DNA of 64,000 bases from NCBI RefSeq assembly GCF_000247815.1, contig NC_021674.1, forward strand, positions 7,963,606 through 8,027,605. The letters are read 5' to 3'. The notes under the pieces were generated by a model. It made no database searches. It was not told the DNA's origin and saw nothing but the letters and a program-made list of their open reading frames with translations. The translations under genes and the position numbers were made by a program. The stretch's first letter is position 1. Every line of letters begins with the position of its first letter. Of the stretch, positions 1 to 29,244 are shown piece by piece. The DNA is from Ficedula albicollis. Its lineage: Eukaryota > Chordata > Aves > Passeriformes > Muscicapidae.

Positions 1-3000
1 AAGGTACCAGTGTTGAACTTAGTAGATTATTTTGTTTCATGGAAAAGATTGTTGTATTCTCATTTCTAAAACCACACAATGCATAGGTGAAGTCTTTCTT
101 CAGGAGAGAAACCTGTGGCCTCATACAGGTGTAAAAACAAAAATGCTCTCATTTTGTAAATTCCATTCCTTATTTTCCATTTAAAAAAAAACAAACCACC
201 CTTAAATGCATTTTTCTGTCCACTGAGAGCAAATTTACCTCTTGTGTTCAGTGGAAAATAGTGTATTATGAGGGAAACTAAGTAATGGGTTTTTTTCTTA
301 CTTTCCAGCCAGCAAGTGTGAAATCCTGTACTCACTGGCTGAGAAGTTGAAATGGAAAAATAAAATAAAAATTATTTTGCCAGATGCACAACAATTTAGC
401 TGCCAAATGTGCAGAACATCTGTAATATTTTTTAAAGGAAGGTAAATAAAGGTAGGTGATCAAGGGCACGTGTTACTGCAATTGCTTTGGACAAGTTTGT
501 TGCATCTATTTCAGTGTAAGCCTTTTTTTGTTTTGACTCTAGGATGGCTGACTTAAACAGGGAGTGTAGCTGTGGAGAGGTGTGGTCTAGAAGAGTCTAA
601 GGAGATGAAGATCTGTCATAGCACCAACAACAGGATTTTGACTGGAAGCCTAGGGAGTGACTCAGCTGAGTTCTGAGTAAGAGTCTTAGAACCTCGTGTA
701 GGGAACAGTCAGCTTGCATGACTGGACTTGCAGGGATACAGGATTGTGTAAGGAATGTTGCCTCAGAAAGGGACCAGAGAAGCACCTGTTTCTTCTTTTA
801 ATGGATGCAACCTTCTGGCTGATTCAGTGCAAGAGGCAACTGTGTTATTTAAAGGCAACGTTTATTTGGCACAGGAAGAAAAATAATCCAGAGCACACAT
901 GTGATTTGAAATGGATTCTGCAACAGGTTGTGCATGTGTGGTGCTGAGCATCATTCATTCCTGTTATTTACAGTTGCAGGTTCTGAGCAGGTACAAGGAC
1001 ATCTCAAGTGGTAAGTATAGGCCTGGAAGTAAGAACTCATAGAGGATCAGTTCTGACTGTGCCTTACATCACTAAAACAGAAGCTGAAATCCATATGCAT
1101 TTTACAAGCAAGGGTCTGCCACTTTGGAAGAATTTCCTCACCCAGGAGATGTCAGCAGGTAGGTTTTTTTCCTTTGTCCTGTTTCTGTCCTGGTATCTGC
1201 CTGGCAAATATGAAAAGCAGGTTTGTTTTGTGAAGGATAGAAGTGTCATTACATACATGAGACCAAAACCACAAGAATCAGAGCCCTTGACAGCATCAGT
1301 ATATTACAATGGACACCTGTCCTTAATGATACAGCTCTGGTTCCATGGACAAACAAACAGTTCTGTCTGTGGCTGATTCCTGTGCAGAACAAATGGGCTT
1401 TGCCCATGCTTCAGTTACAAGTATCTGGCTCTTCCTACCAGATAATTTCTATCTTGGCCCTGCACAGTCTGACTACAAGCTACCAAGTCCTAGGAACTGT
1501 CTTTGTGATTCAGTGGCTGGTCAGCAGGGAGCAGTCCTGACTGGAAAGGGACAGGGAATTTGTAATTTTATGAGGACGTGAAAGGGAAAGAGATGGGAAT
1601 TTTTGCCGTTAAAAGCCTTACATTAAAAAAAAAAAAAATCTTCCCAGAGTAGTTTCCAAAAGCTAGAGGAGGAAAGTATGGTACTTCTTTCCTTTTTATA
1701 AGGAGGAGAAGTGGATATTTGTTTTATTAAAACTATAGGAGAGGGACCAGCTAAAACATTTTAATCTTTGGGGTTTTGCTTAGTCACATTTTTGAAATGT
1801 TGGGAAAACTTCGATATCAGTAAAGGATGGGTTTTGTCTGTCTGGATAGCCCTTTTCACACACACCTCTTTGCCTCCAGCAGAGCAGGAAAAGCAGGTGG
1901 TAGATGCAGGTCAGTCAACATTGGAGAGCTCTGGGCCCTGCATCTGCAGCAGGTATTGGCCACTGCATCCAGAGAAACCTGCTCTGGGCTCCCCTGTCCT
2001 GCTGCCACGGCCAGGAGAGCCATGGCAGTCTAAATTTCCATGGCAGCATGGTGGGTGCTCTTCCCTTGGCCCCAAAATCAGCCACCCTTATGCTGATGTG
2101 AGGAGTGCCAAGCCCCCAGTCTCACAGTCTCACATTGCTGTCGGCCCCATGGAGACAGTTCACAACTTTTTAAGATTTCTCCCAAGGCATTGCTGTTGGC
2201 CCCATGGAGACAGTTCACAACTTTTTAAGGTGAAGCTGTCCTTTAGACAGACCAGTGTCCCAAGCTTGTGAAAACAAGGTGATAAAACCACAATTGCTCT
2301 TGAAACTGCCCTCAGAACATCCCAGCTGCGGGTGACAGCAGAGCTCACCAGTACTGCACTGGTAACACCACTGTGCCAGTGGTGCTCTCGCTGCTGGTGT
2401 GCGACACAGGTATCACAGCAGAGCTTCTCTCAGCCTTCTGCAGAGATCAGAGGTCCTGAGGGTTTGTCCTGTCCAGGTGTGAGGAGGGTGGCCTGTGTGT
2501 GGCCTCATTGATCTGTCCTTGCACAAGGAGGAGGGCTGTGACTCTGAACATGGTGCACCATCGACTTTCCTGCCCTAGTGCCTCCATTTTTAGCTGGAAG
2601 AACCTTTCCAAAGCTGCACGTGATGGGGCTCATGAGAGTGTCAGGCCAAAGAGTTAGCAAAGTGTATTCCAAGTGTGTCACAGACTGGGAGCCAGGACAC
2701 TGTTTGGCACTCCCAGGGCCTGCATTGATTCACACTGGGGATAAAGTGGGGGAGAGTCTATTGTGGCAGGCCCTGGGCCCTGCCTGCATCACCTGCCTGG
2801 AGACACTGGTGATTCTGAGACAGAAGCAGTGATTCCTACAGCAGGAAAACAGCATTCACATAGAAGGTGAAATAGGATTTTGGGGAGTGATGGAAGTCCA
2901 AAAGAAAGGATGTTGCTGATTAGGCAGTGCAATGCTCAGGTGCTTCAGCTGTTGCTTCTTAGACCTTCTCAAACCACCTGGGTAATGCAAGCTGGCCTCC

Positions 3001-3486
3001 TGGAATACATCTTTGATGGTGTTTTTTTTTGGAAGGTAGAGGAAAGAAGGGAATTTTAGACTGCTGGCCAGGATGCCAGGGCTGCAAAAGTAACCCTTCT
3101 GTTGTGGGTGAGCCCAAATAAGACCTGCCTTGAGTTTGGAAGAGCAAATCAAGCAGTTTTGGGGGATGAGGGGGAGGAGAAGATACTAAGGTTTGGCCAG
3201 AGCTTTCCAAAACTGAGGGAAGTTCAGTCAGGTAGGGATGAAAGCTAGCAAGTTCCTGTGCTTATTGGACCTGCTGGTTGAGCTCCACTGCAACCCAAAG
3301 CCTGGCCCTGCCCTGTGCTAGAAAGAGCAGGATGCATTTGTAAGGCAGTTGTGAGTCTCCTCTCCCCCACCCTCCACCCTCTGTGTTAGCCAGGGGGATC
3401 CTGGGGCCTTGCTGTCTGTCTCCACCCTCGGGGGCCTGGGGAAGCACTGCTGTGCTTTGGCTGTGGCCTGCCTTTCTTGGGGCTGC
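1..3486. other. ARHGEF33 3' UTR and downstream DNA, no gene recognised
   Basis: No coding exon is recognisable here on either strand; the open frames are short and lack protein-like composition or good splice context. The part next to 3487 should be the 3' UTR of ARHGEF33 on the minus strand. A minus-strand AATAAA lies at 1733-1738 and another at 861-866; either could be the poly(A) signal, which would give a 3' UTR of about 1.75 or 2.6 kb. A 41-base direct repeat occurs at 2134-2174 and 2189-2229. Confidence 0.5.
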
Positions 3487-18667
<15,181 letters not shown>

Positions 18668-19582
18668 CTACAGCAACCACAAACATGGTGGGTTCAGTCC
18701 CTCCTCCCAGGCTCAGGTGTTTGTCCCCCTGAGGGTCACAAAGGCTTAGTGTAACCCAACCTGTAAGGTGCTGTTCTCTTTCTCCTCCTCCTTTCATGGC
18801 TGGGAAACATGGGGAGAGGTTTGGCTCCTGCTACAGCCTCAGTACAGAGTAGGAGGTGTTTGTCTTGGGCAATCAATGTGCCCCTTTTTTAAACTTTTTT
18901 TAAAAACTTTTTTGAGTTTTTCCCGGCTCCCTGGCAGTTTGCAGCCTGTCAGCCTGTAGTAGGAGAGGACAGCCTGAAACATGCCAAGAAGGTCTGCAAT
19001 ACACCAGCCAGATTATTAATCTCCAAAGCAGCTCAGCAATCAAGAACATGTCTGGTTTTGAGCAAGTCCTCCTCCCACACGTGCTCGTGGGGCTGGTACT
19101 CTCCCCACACAGGTCTAACCCCTCGCTCTCCAAGGGCTGTGGAGAAGCTCTGTCCTTTGCCATGGGCCTTTTCCATGGAAGGAGGCAGCTCTAACTTGTG
19201 CTGGGGAGGGAACAGGAGGTTTTCCCTTAGCATACAGTGACGCTGTGCCCACTCTCTCTACTTTCTGTCCCTAGAGGCCCTGGTTCTGCTGGAAGAGCTC
19301 ACTACCTGAGCTGGAGGCAGCCAGTGATAGCCGGGTGAAGCAAGAGATGGACTGGGGCAAGCCAGGCTGGCAGAGCAAGCAGACAAGGCAGCTGTGGAGG
19401 TGGGCAGTGAGGGGGGATCAGCAGCTGGCAGAGGGCTAGGCAGGGAGCACCCTCTTGGGACAGCTCGGGATGGTGACCCTGGACTCTGCCCCCACTCTCT
19501 GCTGGGAGCGAGAGGCTCATCCTGCCTGCACAAAGCCCACAGCAAGGTCGCGGCCCAAGGCGCTCCGCACAGAGGTTTTTAC

Positions 19583-19686
19583 CTTTACCACAGAAATTCG
19601 GCCTAACATCTGGTTATAAACTGAGTCCAAAACAGGAGCACTGGTGGTAAGCGGAGAGCCACCCCGGGAGCTCAGGCGCTTGAGTC
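19583..19686 (-). CDS. Candidate upstream coding exon of ARHGEF33 (tentative)
   Basis: On the minus strand a CAG acceptor is followed by 104 bases without a stop, reading LKRLSSRGGSPLTTSAPVLD and then SVYNQMLGRISVVK, and ending at an AAG/gtaaaa donor. It ends in phase 0, which fits the start of the 18503-18667 exon. The joined protein would read ISVVK-LQALASEL and continue the helical region. It begins with two bases of a split codon, so at least one more upstream exon carrying the ATG would be needed. I do not recognise this segment from human ARHGEF33; it could be an alternative N-terminus or a chance open frame. Confidence 0.45.
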
Positions 19687-21732
19687 CTGCAAATGGAGCA
19701 GAGATGGCTTCCGATACCTCGGGGCAATGGCACGCACCAGCCCCCTCTGGTCAGACTGGCGGTGTCTTTACAGAGGATGTCTGCCTGCCATCCCCACTCC
19801 TACCCCAGCGCTCACCCCACAGCCCCCACTCTGATCTGCCTGGACACACATTTCCAGAGTGCCTGCGTAGGAGGAGCGGGACTGACAGGAACCACGGGCA
19901 CTGGAACAGTGCAGAGAGGAGCAGGAGGCTGAGGACATCTTCCCTCATCAGGATGACAACCCTGAGTCCCCAAGCCAGCTGGAGCTCCAGACTCCTTGGC
20001 ACAACCCTTTCCCCCACCCCTCCTGGTCACAGTGTCACCCTCTGAATGTAGCCTGAAGGGTTAGAGGGGCTGCTTAGGGCAGACAGTGACCACACTGCTT
20101 CTGATATCTCAGCCCAAATGGTCGTAGCATCATCAGACATCCTAATATATGTGCCTAGACAAGGGGGAGGAAGAGTTATAAAGTACTGTGACTGTGCAAA
20201 ATGTTAATATTCCTGTCCCTCCTCACAGGTGCTTGACACGTGGCCAAGGCGCAGTCTGTCTGCCAGCCTGCACCAGGGCTGGGCATCACACAGTGCCCTC
20301 CAAGTGAAAAGGATCTATAAATTGCTAGATCTGTCCCTTCCAACTGGAATATGCTGTTCCATTCTAATTTATGCTGTCCATTTCAGAGATCTGCTTCAGG
20401 ATGGAGATACCACAGCCCCAAGTCTTGCTAGCAGTGGAGCACTCCTGGAACTGGCCCTGGACATAACATGATCTAGGGAGAATAAGCTGAAAATGAAATG
20501 TTTCTGCCCACAAGCCTGGCCATCTCTTCCTCAGATACTTCCAGAAAGGGAGTAAACTACACAGATCCTTTGAAGAGTATAGGGATGGGAATCATTGCTG
20601 GTCTTGAGGTTTCAGAGTAAGAAACTGCAAGGCATCAGCAAAAATGGACCACTGTAGAGTCTTTGGTGTCCATGTGCACTGAAACACTCTATGAAAGCAG
20701 AGCTCAGCCAACAAAAGGAAAGATTTGGATTAGAGGCTGGACAAAATATCCTCTGCATCTAAGAGCAGACAGTGACCTGTTATTTTGGGATTTACTGTTG
20801 GCCAATCTCTGCTTTTGTGGTGACAGTGCTAACTTAGTTTCTTTGTGTGTCCATCTCAGTGCTCCAGAGCCCAGCCTGAGTCTGTCCTGCCCCCTATATC
20901 CTTCCTCAACCCCATGCAGCTTGCAGTGGCTGTTTCAGACACCAAAATGCATCCTTGTGCTGCTGCTTGAGGGATGAATGCAGCCAGAAAAACCAACCAG
21001 CCACAGAGCTTGTATGATGGAACAAGAAGTGCTGAAACCCTGAGCAGGTCAGGGTTAGCATAGAGAGGAATTACGTTCTTGTTGCATTGGATGCAGGGTT
21101 GATCCAACATAAGTGAAGTGGTACAGGAACAGTATGTTATCTTTAAACTCTTGCCAAGCATGGTGTGTAGCTATGGATTTTAGTTTGAGCTCATTTCTAA
21201 AAGCAAGCTGTAGAAAACCATCCTTTAAATCCCATAAGCTGTTAAAACAGATGGAGGCCATTGAAGTATCAGGCCCTGCCCATGTCTTGCCCAAGTTACA
21301 GGGCTCTGTCTCCACAGGGATAGTATATGCCTACAGGACCAGAGAGGTACTTTACAGGTTTGTGACCCTCTGGAAAGTCAAGTCAACTCTGTGTTTCTAA
21401 AGTTTCTAAGTGCAATGCATACCAAAAAAGACAGATTTTGTAATACAGCAACAGTTAAACTGTAATGTGTTGCCCCTGGCTCACTTATTCATGGGAATAA
21501 AGATGTAATTTAACACTTAAGTTGTGGAATTTAAGGAACAATAACTTAAATTGAACTAATGCCTGGAGGATAAATAAATCTGCACAGTCATATGGAGTCC
21601 TTTGAACCTGTCCAAGAATGTTCAAAAAAAGCATTTTGGCATCTAAATAATTTAGTACCAGGTACAGATTTCAGTGCCCATCTGCCTTTGGAATGTGGCC
21701 CTCAAACCTGACAAAGCAAAGCAGTGAGGCCT

Positions 21733-22045
21733 CCAGTGCCACGTGTCTTTCTTGGGCCCCATGACTCCTATTTCACCTGCTCCCATGATGTTTTGCATCC
21801 AGTGTCACGTGTCTTTCTTGGGCCCCGTGACTCCTATTTCACCTGCTCCCATGATGTTTTTCAGTTCTGCATGGAAAAAACATGCTGTGCCTGAATTCTG
21901 CATGGAAAAAACATGCTGTGCACAAGGGGTGTACAGGACTGACAGTTGATTCCCTGACCCAAGGCAGCAAAACTGCAGAGTCTCGTTCTGCATGGAAAAA
22001 ACATGCTGTGCCTGACCCAAGGCAGCAAAACTGCAGAGTCTCCTC
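21733..22045 (+). repeat. Duplication cluster with a three-copy 26-base unit
   Basis: ccagtgccacgtgtctttct repeats at 21733 and 21799 (66-base spacing). The unit ttctgcatggaaaaaacatg occurs at 21865, 21896 and 21985. A third motif (cctgacccaaggcagcaaaa) occurs at 21954 and 22012. The interleaving of three repeat families in 310 bases is unusual. Confidence 0.85.
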
Positions 22046-24942
22046 CCTCTCTCTTAGTGGGTGCCAGCAATTTGAGACATTTGTAAAAGATAACGACTGT
22101 CCTTGCAGCCTTAAGTTTTGTTCAGGCTTTGAGGCCGCCCAGGGAAGATAGTTGTGGACAGCAGATGGGGATGGTTTATGGAAGGAAGGAGTGGGATGGA
22201 AAGAGGGCAGCAGAGCCTTGCTGATCTGGGTCACTGTCCTGGCTGCCACTAAAAGGGTGAGAGGGGGCCCTTGTTTCTCTGAGTAGCTGTGTCCCCACAG
22301 GTTTCCCCCAGCACTGGCCAGGCTGGCCAGGGCTCTGTCTCCACAGGGATGGCCATTTGCATCTACTATCCTTGGCAGCTGCCTAAGTCCTTACTAGAAC
22401 AGGACCTGAGCTGAGCCCTAGAACACAGGACCTGCTGTCTGGGACTTTGAGCTGAAGCCTGTCAAAACCAGTAGAAAACAGGCTCATGATAAAGAAATAC
22501 TGCACAGAACAATTCTGCTATTATAAATGTATCCTTGAAGAGAGCAAAACCTTCTGTGGCCATGGAGGAGTACTGTCTGTGGTGCTTCCCCCAGGTTATC
22601 TACTATCCATCACTGCACATCTTTTGGGGCTGGTCTGAAGAAATAAATAAACTGTGTCTCTCAAAAGAGGGCTGCCTGAGGACACTGCTTGAAACCAATC
22701 TGGTACAAAGACCAGCATTTGACACAAGCCCTGGATCTGATTTTTCTGGGTTGCATAATGCATGCTTTTACCAAGAAACAACTAATTTTTAGAAGAGCTA
22801 CTAACTCCTGTGTTTAAGGGCAGCACTCCTACAGCCAAGCATTAGGAAGGCTTGCAGTGCCTCACAGCAGGAAAGCAGCAGAGCTGCAGTGATTTACAGT
22901 GGTAAAGAAGCTGGTCCTAGGAGTATATGCAGCATATATATTCCTAGGCAAGGATGGTAGGAATACAGTCAGAGCAGCAGAGTAAGTACAGAAGAGAGCA
23001 ATGAAGGTGCTTAAAGGGGGCTGCAAGTACTCATCAGCCCTTGTTCCACATCTGTGCAGTCCCTTTTGGTAACATCACGGTCCACAAGGCCTTTGCTGAA
23101 GCAGAAGGGAAGAGCCAGCTGGTGACTGACATGTAAGGATTCATTAAGGTACCCACGTGTCAGCTGGAAAGCAAAGTGTGTGCACGGTGTTTCCAGCACA
23201 CAGTCCCACGTGTATGTTGGATCCACTGTGCTGGGCCCTTGCAGCTGTCTGGATGGGAAAAGAGGATGAGATGACAGAAGTGCTGGGAAGTTCATGGAAA
23301 GCAGTGCTTTCTCTGCTTGCCATGGTGCACTTGCAAGCAATTATGGATATTAGTGTTGCAATGGTGACAAGATCTCAAATAGTCTGGATTTCCACTCCAG
23401 GGGGATGTTTCCTCTCTCAGATTACGGTTCCATATTGAACCAGACCAGGGATTAAAGTGCTTAAAACTCTCTCATTTCCTGCAGACTGGAAATGCGTAGG
23501 AAACATCACTGTGGAAAGGCTGAAACTGCATCTTACAGGATAGATACTCTCTGGGCTGTGGTAATAGACAACCTTACAGCATCTGTGGTGTGCAATTGCA
23601 GCAAAAATGTTAGCCCAAAGACAGGGCACAGAGCTCAGGAGGAAGTAATCACCAGGGTTTCCAAGCTTCTGGCTGGGAGACCAGACAAAGACATGCAGAA
23701 AGACTCAACACTCTGGCTGCTCTGGATTATCAGGCAAGAGCACCCCATGGTCTGAGGAGCTGAGGAGGGTGCCAGGATAACCCAAACCCCCACAGAAGAC
23801 TTGGGCCCCTGCTGCATAAGACACCCCTGCCCCATGTCAGTCAACAGATCCTTGTTTCTGGGATAGTTCATCAGGTTTGCTGAAAGCTCATCAAAGCTCA
23901 GTCATGAAATCTCCCCTCAGCCCAGTGAATTGACATTTTCTAACTGAGGCTAATGATATCAGTTGCTTAATTAGCTGAGCTCACTGGTTGTGAGCAGAGA
24001 AATTTTACTAAAAAGTCTTTTTAGATGAGGCCCAAGATGTGTAATATTTATTCATGCAATGTGCATGTTTTGGTTGCCACGTTCCTTGTAAATGCTTACA
24101 TTTTTCCTTCAACTCAATTTAGCTTTTTAACTACTGTTTATATATTAGTAACTCTTTAAACTCTTGATGTTATTTAGGGCATTTTGCTCATCTTTACCTG
24201 GGAAATCTGTGTTGCAGGGGTACTCACAGGCACACTTTCAGTCCCTCCTGTGGGAATAAAGAACTTCAGTCAATTAAAATGACTTATAATGGCTGCTATA
24301 AATAACTGGAACAAAGGGTTTGAAGTCCCTCTTGAGGAACACATCAGTTTTAAAGGACTCAAGTCTCACTTTAGGAGGTCTGAACACCATATAATTTGTA
24401 AAATAATCTGCAATTATAAAATAGGAATGACTCACCTAAATTCAGATGTTAAATTCACCTTATTTTCTGTCCTGTGTCTGGTCAGAGTTGATCCATGCAA
24501 GGAAGTGAGAAAGCTTCTATGTTCAATTAGGACTAAATTGCTCCCTGTTAAGTTTAGTTCTGTGTACCACCCTTAGGTAACAGGGGTTTTTTGTCCTAAA
24601 GCATTATTGATCTGTTTCTCTACTGAAACAGTCAATTTTATCCTCTACTATATCTGTACAGATTTCTATAATCTCCACAAAAGGCAAAATACCTTTTCTG
24701 TATATTTTAAAATGCATTTTGTCACAATGCAGCCTAAGCAATAATCGTGCCTTTTCTAACCTCCCAGAATGACACCTTCTCATTGGTTTCATCATTCCTG
24801 GGGGTTTGTGGTATGGTGATCCCACTTGATCTTGTGCAACTTAACACTGCTGAAACAGACTTAGCTGATGGAGGAGATTATATCTATTTTGCAGAAGTAT
24901 TTTTGACACTGCAGAGACATTAACTTTAGGCATTAATCCTGG

Positions 24943-25030
24943 AATCATGGAATCATTTGAGTTGGAAGGGACCTTTTTAAGATCATGTAGTCCGTCTTGT
25001 GCAGAAACCTTCAGTTGTCCAACAGAAATC
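24943..25030 (-). mobile_element. CR1 LINE 3'-end fragment
   Basis: It contains the antisense CR1 terminus: ggaatcatggaatcatttg, then agttggaagggacctttt and aagatcatgtagtcc. The element appears truncated; how far it continues to the right is unclear. Confidence 0.7.
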
Positions 25031-26705
25031 ACCGCTAGTTGTGCTGCTGTTGCACTTTGAGGGAATTGCAGTCCAATGGCCATCATGTTATTCCCTCCAT
25101 CAGGCTCTCTGGCTGGATCTCACTCCCAGAAAACACCATGCTACTCTGTTCCTCATCTGGATTGCCTCCCCTTGGGAATGCCACTTCACAAGATGGGTTT
25201 TCTCTTGCCTCCAAGGATTTGCTTCACTCATCTCTGCTGTTAAGTCACAGACACGACCAGTAGCCCTGTGCCCAACTCCAGGGGAAGGCAAGCTCCTTCT
25301 TTCCATGCTGGCTGCAGATGCTTGGTGCTTTTCCAGCCTGGACCCTTAAGACCACAGAAATTCAGTCCTGCAGAGGCTGGAAATGCATGCAGGGAGGACT
25401 CTGCACAGTCAGCCAGTGGAAAGTTGAAGCCTGGAAGTCAGATCTATACAAGGCATAGCTCCATTCTGATTTCTTTACCCCTGAGGGGAAATGTGGGTTA
25501 CCAGCAAGGACACCTATGAAATGGCCCTGTTCTGGTCTCTAGGATTTGTCCTGATTCAGAGGAACTTGAGCAAATTCCCCAGTGACTTGCAGAAGGGAGA
25601 GGCAGAGAGGCTGTGTGCTCCTCTCTGCCCATGTGCCACTTCCTGCCTGTGCTAGTGGCTCTCAGCTGTGGGGCTAAATAGCTGGGTCAGACACTGACCC
25701 TCTGGGGAATATCCTCTCTTGCTTCCTCCTAGGGAAAACAAGAAGCAGCAGGCTAATTGGGAGAAGTAACTATGACTCCAAACTGCCAGCTGTTTGGGGT
25801 CAGAACTCATCAGCCAGCCTGCACCAAGTCCCACATTTCAACTTTTAAATTACAGGTTGTTTTCATCTTCAGCTTTGGCCTTTCTGGTTCTCTTTTTCCA
25901 GATTTTCTCTGCAACCACAGGAATTAGGAACTGACCTTTGGCCCTGAACCTTCCTCATGATGCCTGGAGCTGAGGCTGTGTGTACAGTGACTTTCCTGAA
26001 TCATGGAAACTGAGGCCCATGACAGTTCTGTTGGGCTCTTGCTGTGGGATAGTATGTCTCAAAGAGAGCAAGAGAACGTGTTTCTGAATTAATAGTACAA
26101 CACAAACCAGGTGCTGGGAGGACAAGCAGATGCTGTTTTTACAACATGGGTGGGTGCATTGAATGCTGAGCTCTGTGAAGGACTGGAGGTATCAGGTAGA
26201 AGCATAGCACAGGAAGGAACAGCCTCCTCAAATTTTCTTTGGGTGTATTTCAATCTGATACATAACACAGAGGGCCTGACCCATGTCCTGCAGAAATCTC
26301 TAGGGATCTTTCATGTGGATTTGACTGCGGGTCAGTCTGTAATGTCCTTGGCTATATTAAAAGTGAAGAACTGCTCCTGAACAAGACCAGAAATGGTGAA
26401 GAGGATCACTGCTACTGTGACTTTACCTCCCACCTTTGCCTTGAGCACTCTCTGAATGTACCCAGTCAAAACCCAGATAATTTCTATAAAGTCACTGCAA
26501 AGAGCTAAGGCAGAGGAGGCTCCTCACAGTCTCACTTGTGGGAAACAAGGGACTTTGTGGTTATCTCTCAATTTCTACAGTGAACATCTGCAGCCTGTGG
26601 GGGCATACCAATTAATTGGAAAAAATCCCTGAGTTAATTTCCTTTTCAGCCTGCTGTAGTGTAAGGGCCTAGGTACACAGACCTAATTTCATCAAATTAG
26701 AATGA

Positions 26706-26725
26706 TCATAATAATAATAATAATA
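26706..26725. repeat. (ATA)n trinucleotide microsatellite
   Basis: About six tandem ATA/TAA units in AT-rich DNA. Confidence 0.8.
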
Positions 26726-29244
26726 GAGAAATTAACTTTTCTGTTAACTATGCCATGAATACTGGCATCACCAAGCATCTTTTAAGAGGGAAAGAGGTGG
26801 TCCAGTCTCTCTCTCCTGAGCTGACAGTTGTGGACACTCCTAGAGCTGTTCCCCCCTACTCATAGTTCCAAGAGCTCCTCACCATATGGACACAGTGCCC
26901 CTGAGGTAGCAAGGCAAAGCACAATGCAAGGGGTTTGGGGTGGAAAGCAAGTACCACATTCCTGTGAAAGAAGTCAGTAACCACTAAAACCCTGATTTGA
27001 GCTTTGCAGACTTTCTAGAATGCAGCCAACCTTAGCACGGAGTGATTGCATGCAAGCAATGTGGCCTGGATACATCTTGGTGCTTGCAAGATTGGGATTG
27101 GTGCAGATGTCTGGGTTGTGGCACTGATATGAACAAGAACCTCTCTCTACAAAGCACATGGGGGAGAGAAGCAGATCCTCATTAAAGCACCCTCATGTAA
27201 AACACTACTTTGGACAGTCAGAAGTCTCTCTACATCCTAAGGTAGAAGTGAGGAACGAGGCTGGAAAGGGAATTACTTCCCACACTGGACATTACATATG
27301 CCACAGGAGTATTTTCCAGAGAGGAGAGGGAGGTGGTTCTAAAATAAGATAAAAACATCAACCTCCAGATATTTCTAAGAAACTGAAAGTACGGAACATT
27401 TGCCCACAGCTGCCATGGCTGAGAGGTGCTCTCAGGGACCTGGCTGGCGGCCAGCAGACAGGTCCTATGAGAGCATGTTTCTCTCTTGCTGTCTTTCATA
27501 CTAGCAAGGAGTGAAATAAGAGGGTGCTTTACCTTCGTGTTTGTTTGTGTCCATGGCTGCTATGGGCTGTGCGTCCTCGCAGGGACTCCTGTCCTCACTC
27601 TGGAGGGTTCTGGCTGGTCACTGGGAACATCCCATGGCTTAGAGCTGCCCACATGTGAGCCCTGGGGTGGGTCAGCTGATCTGAACCCTGAGTGCAGAAA
27701 GATGCAGAAAGGGTTTATTGAGCAGAGCTGCTCCAAGTTCAGACAACAGAGAAAGCAGGAGGGATTTGAGAGAGAATGAAGCATCCGAAAGATCTGTTTG
27801 GGTTCCAGTGCCTGCACACAGTGGATGCTGGTACCAACACTTCCCTCCCAGTCCAAGGCCATTTGTGCTTCCATGAACAGGTGACTAAAAGATTCTGTGT
27901 AATCCCGTAGAGACTGTTTCCTCAGCAAGATACTTCCTGTATGAACACTGAATCAAAATATGCTATAGTTTGAACAGCACATGTGTTCTGCATCAGAGCC
28001 AGCTTTTTGCTACGCAACCAGTCACCCAAAATGTGCTTCAGACCTGTGTTTGGGCCACAAAAATGCTGCTGCTCAATTCTGCCAGCACTTCAGGAGGTGC
28101 TTGTACAGCTATACCTGCTTTCTCTGTCCATTGCCTCCCTGACTGGGAGACACAGGAGTGCTGGAAGGCACCTCGATGTGCACAGGTGTGGCCTCTGTGG
28201 GAACCAGGGACAACAGGGCATGATGCTGTGCCCAAGCCAATCCTGTGGTAAAGCACCTCATCACTCACCTCGTATTGGGATTAGGACCCTGATGCCTGTT
28301 TAATGACATGGGCAGAGACACAGAAAAATGTATTGTACCAGCTCACACTTCTCTTACCAACATGGGCCCTGCCCCACATCCACACTTCCCTTTCCCAGGG
28401 TTTGATTCAAGTCTGCTTTGGTCCAGCCTTACTAGGAAACCAGATGTGATTTAGGACTCTAGAATAACCTCCTACCTCCATCCCTGTTGGACACAGCTAT
28501 GCAGAAGGCTGATGTGAGTCATCCTTGGCCTTGCTAGTGGGACTGGAGTAGCCAGTGTAATTATGGCACAGAGCTCTGCTGGCACAGCTCTGCCAAGGTG
28601 GTCCAGAGAATTCTGGGGTGATGTTTTCGGTGTAGCAGGCACAGAGAAAGGCACATAGCATTAAATAGATGGGAGAACTACAAAATATGCAGGAGTCCTG
28701 TGTGGCTACTGGAAATCAGAACAGAAGCAGGTGCTTCTGATGCAGTCAGGAGTGTAGCTTTGGGCCTCACACATTAAACTTGAGTGCTTTTGAGTGTGGC
28801 ACTCCCAGGAGACGAGGGTGGTGGCACTATCAGTGCCACAGAATACCCAGCTGACCTCCTGCTGCAGGGTATGGTGTGGACTGAGAGGCTTCTAGCACAG
28901 TGCTGGACAGACTTGGGGTTAAGCATCATCTTAAGATTGAGAGTTAATGAAAAGATTAAATTATTTGTAAGACAGCTGTTTATAAGATCCCTTGCTAAGA
29001 TGATCCACTGACTTCTCAGGACAGAGGATCCCTTGGTGAGGCATGTGGAAAACCTGAGCAAAGGCTGAGAGACCTTTGATGTGGGCTTTGTACAAATAGC
29101 ATGGGAAAGCTTCCACAGTGAGATAAATCTTAGAGTTTGTTACATCTGGTTTTGATCAGCTGATAGTACAACAGACTTAGAGTCATTACAGAGTTTAGAT
29201 GGGCAGTTGTCTGACTCAAAGCAGGGTTAACCCCAAAGCTAGAC

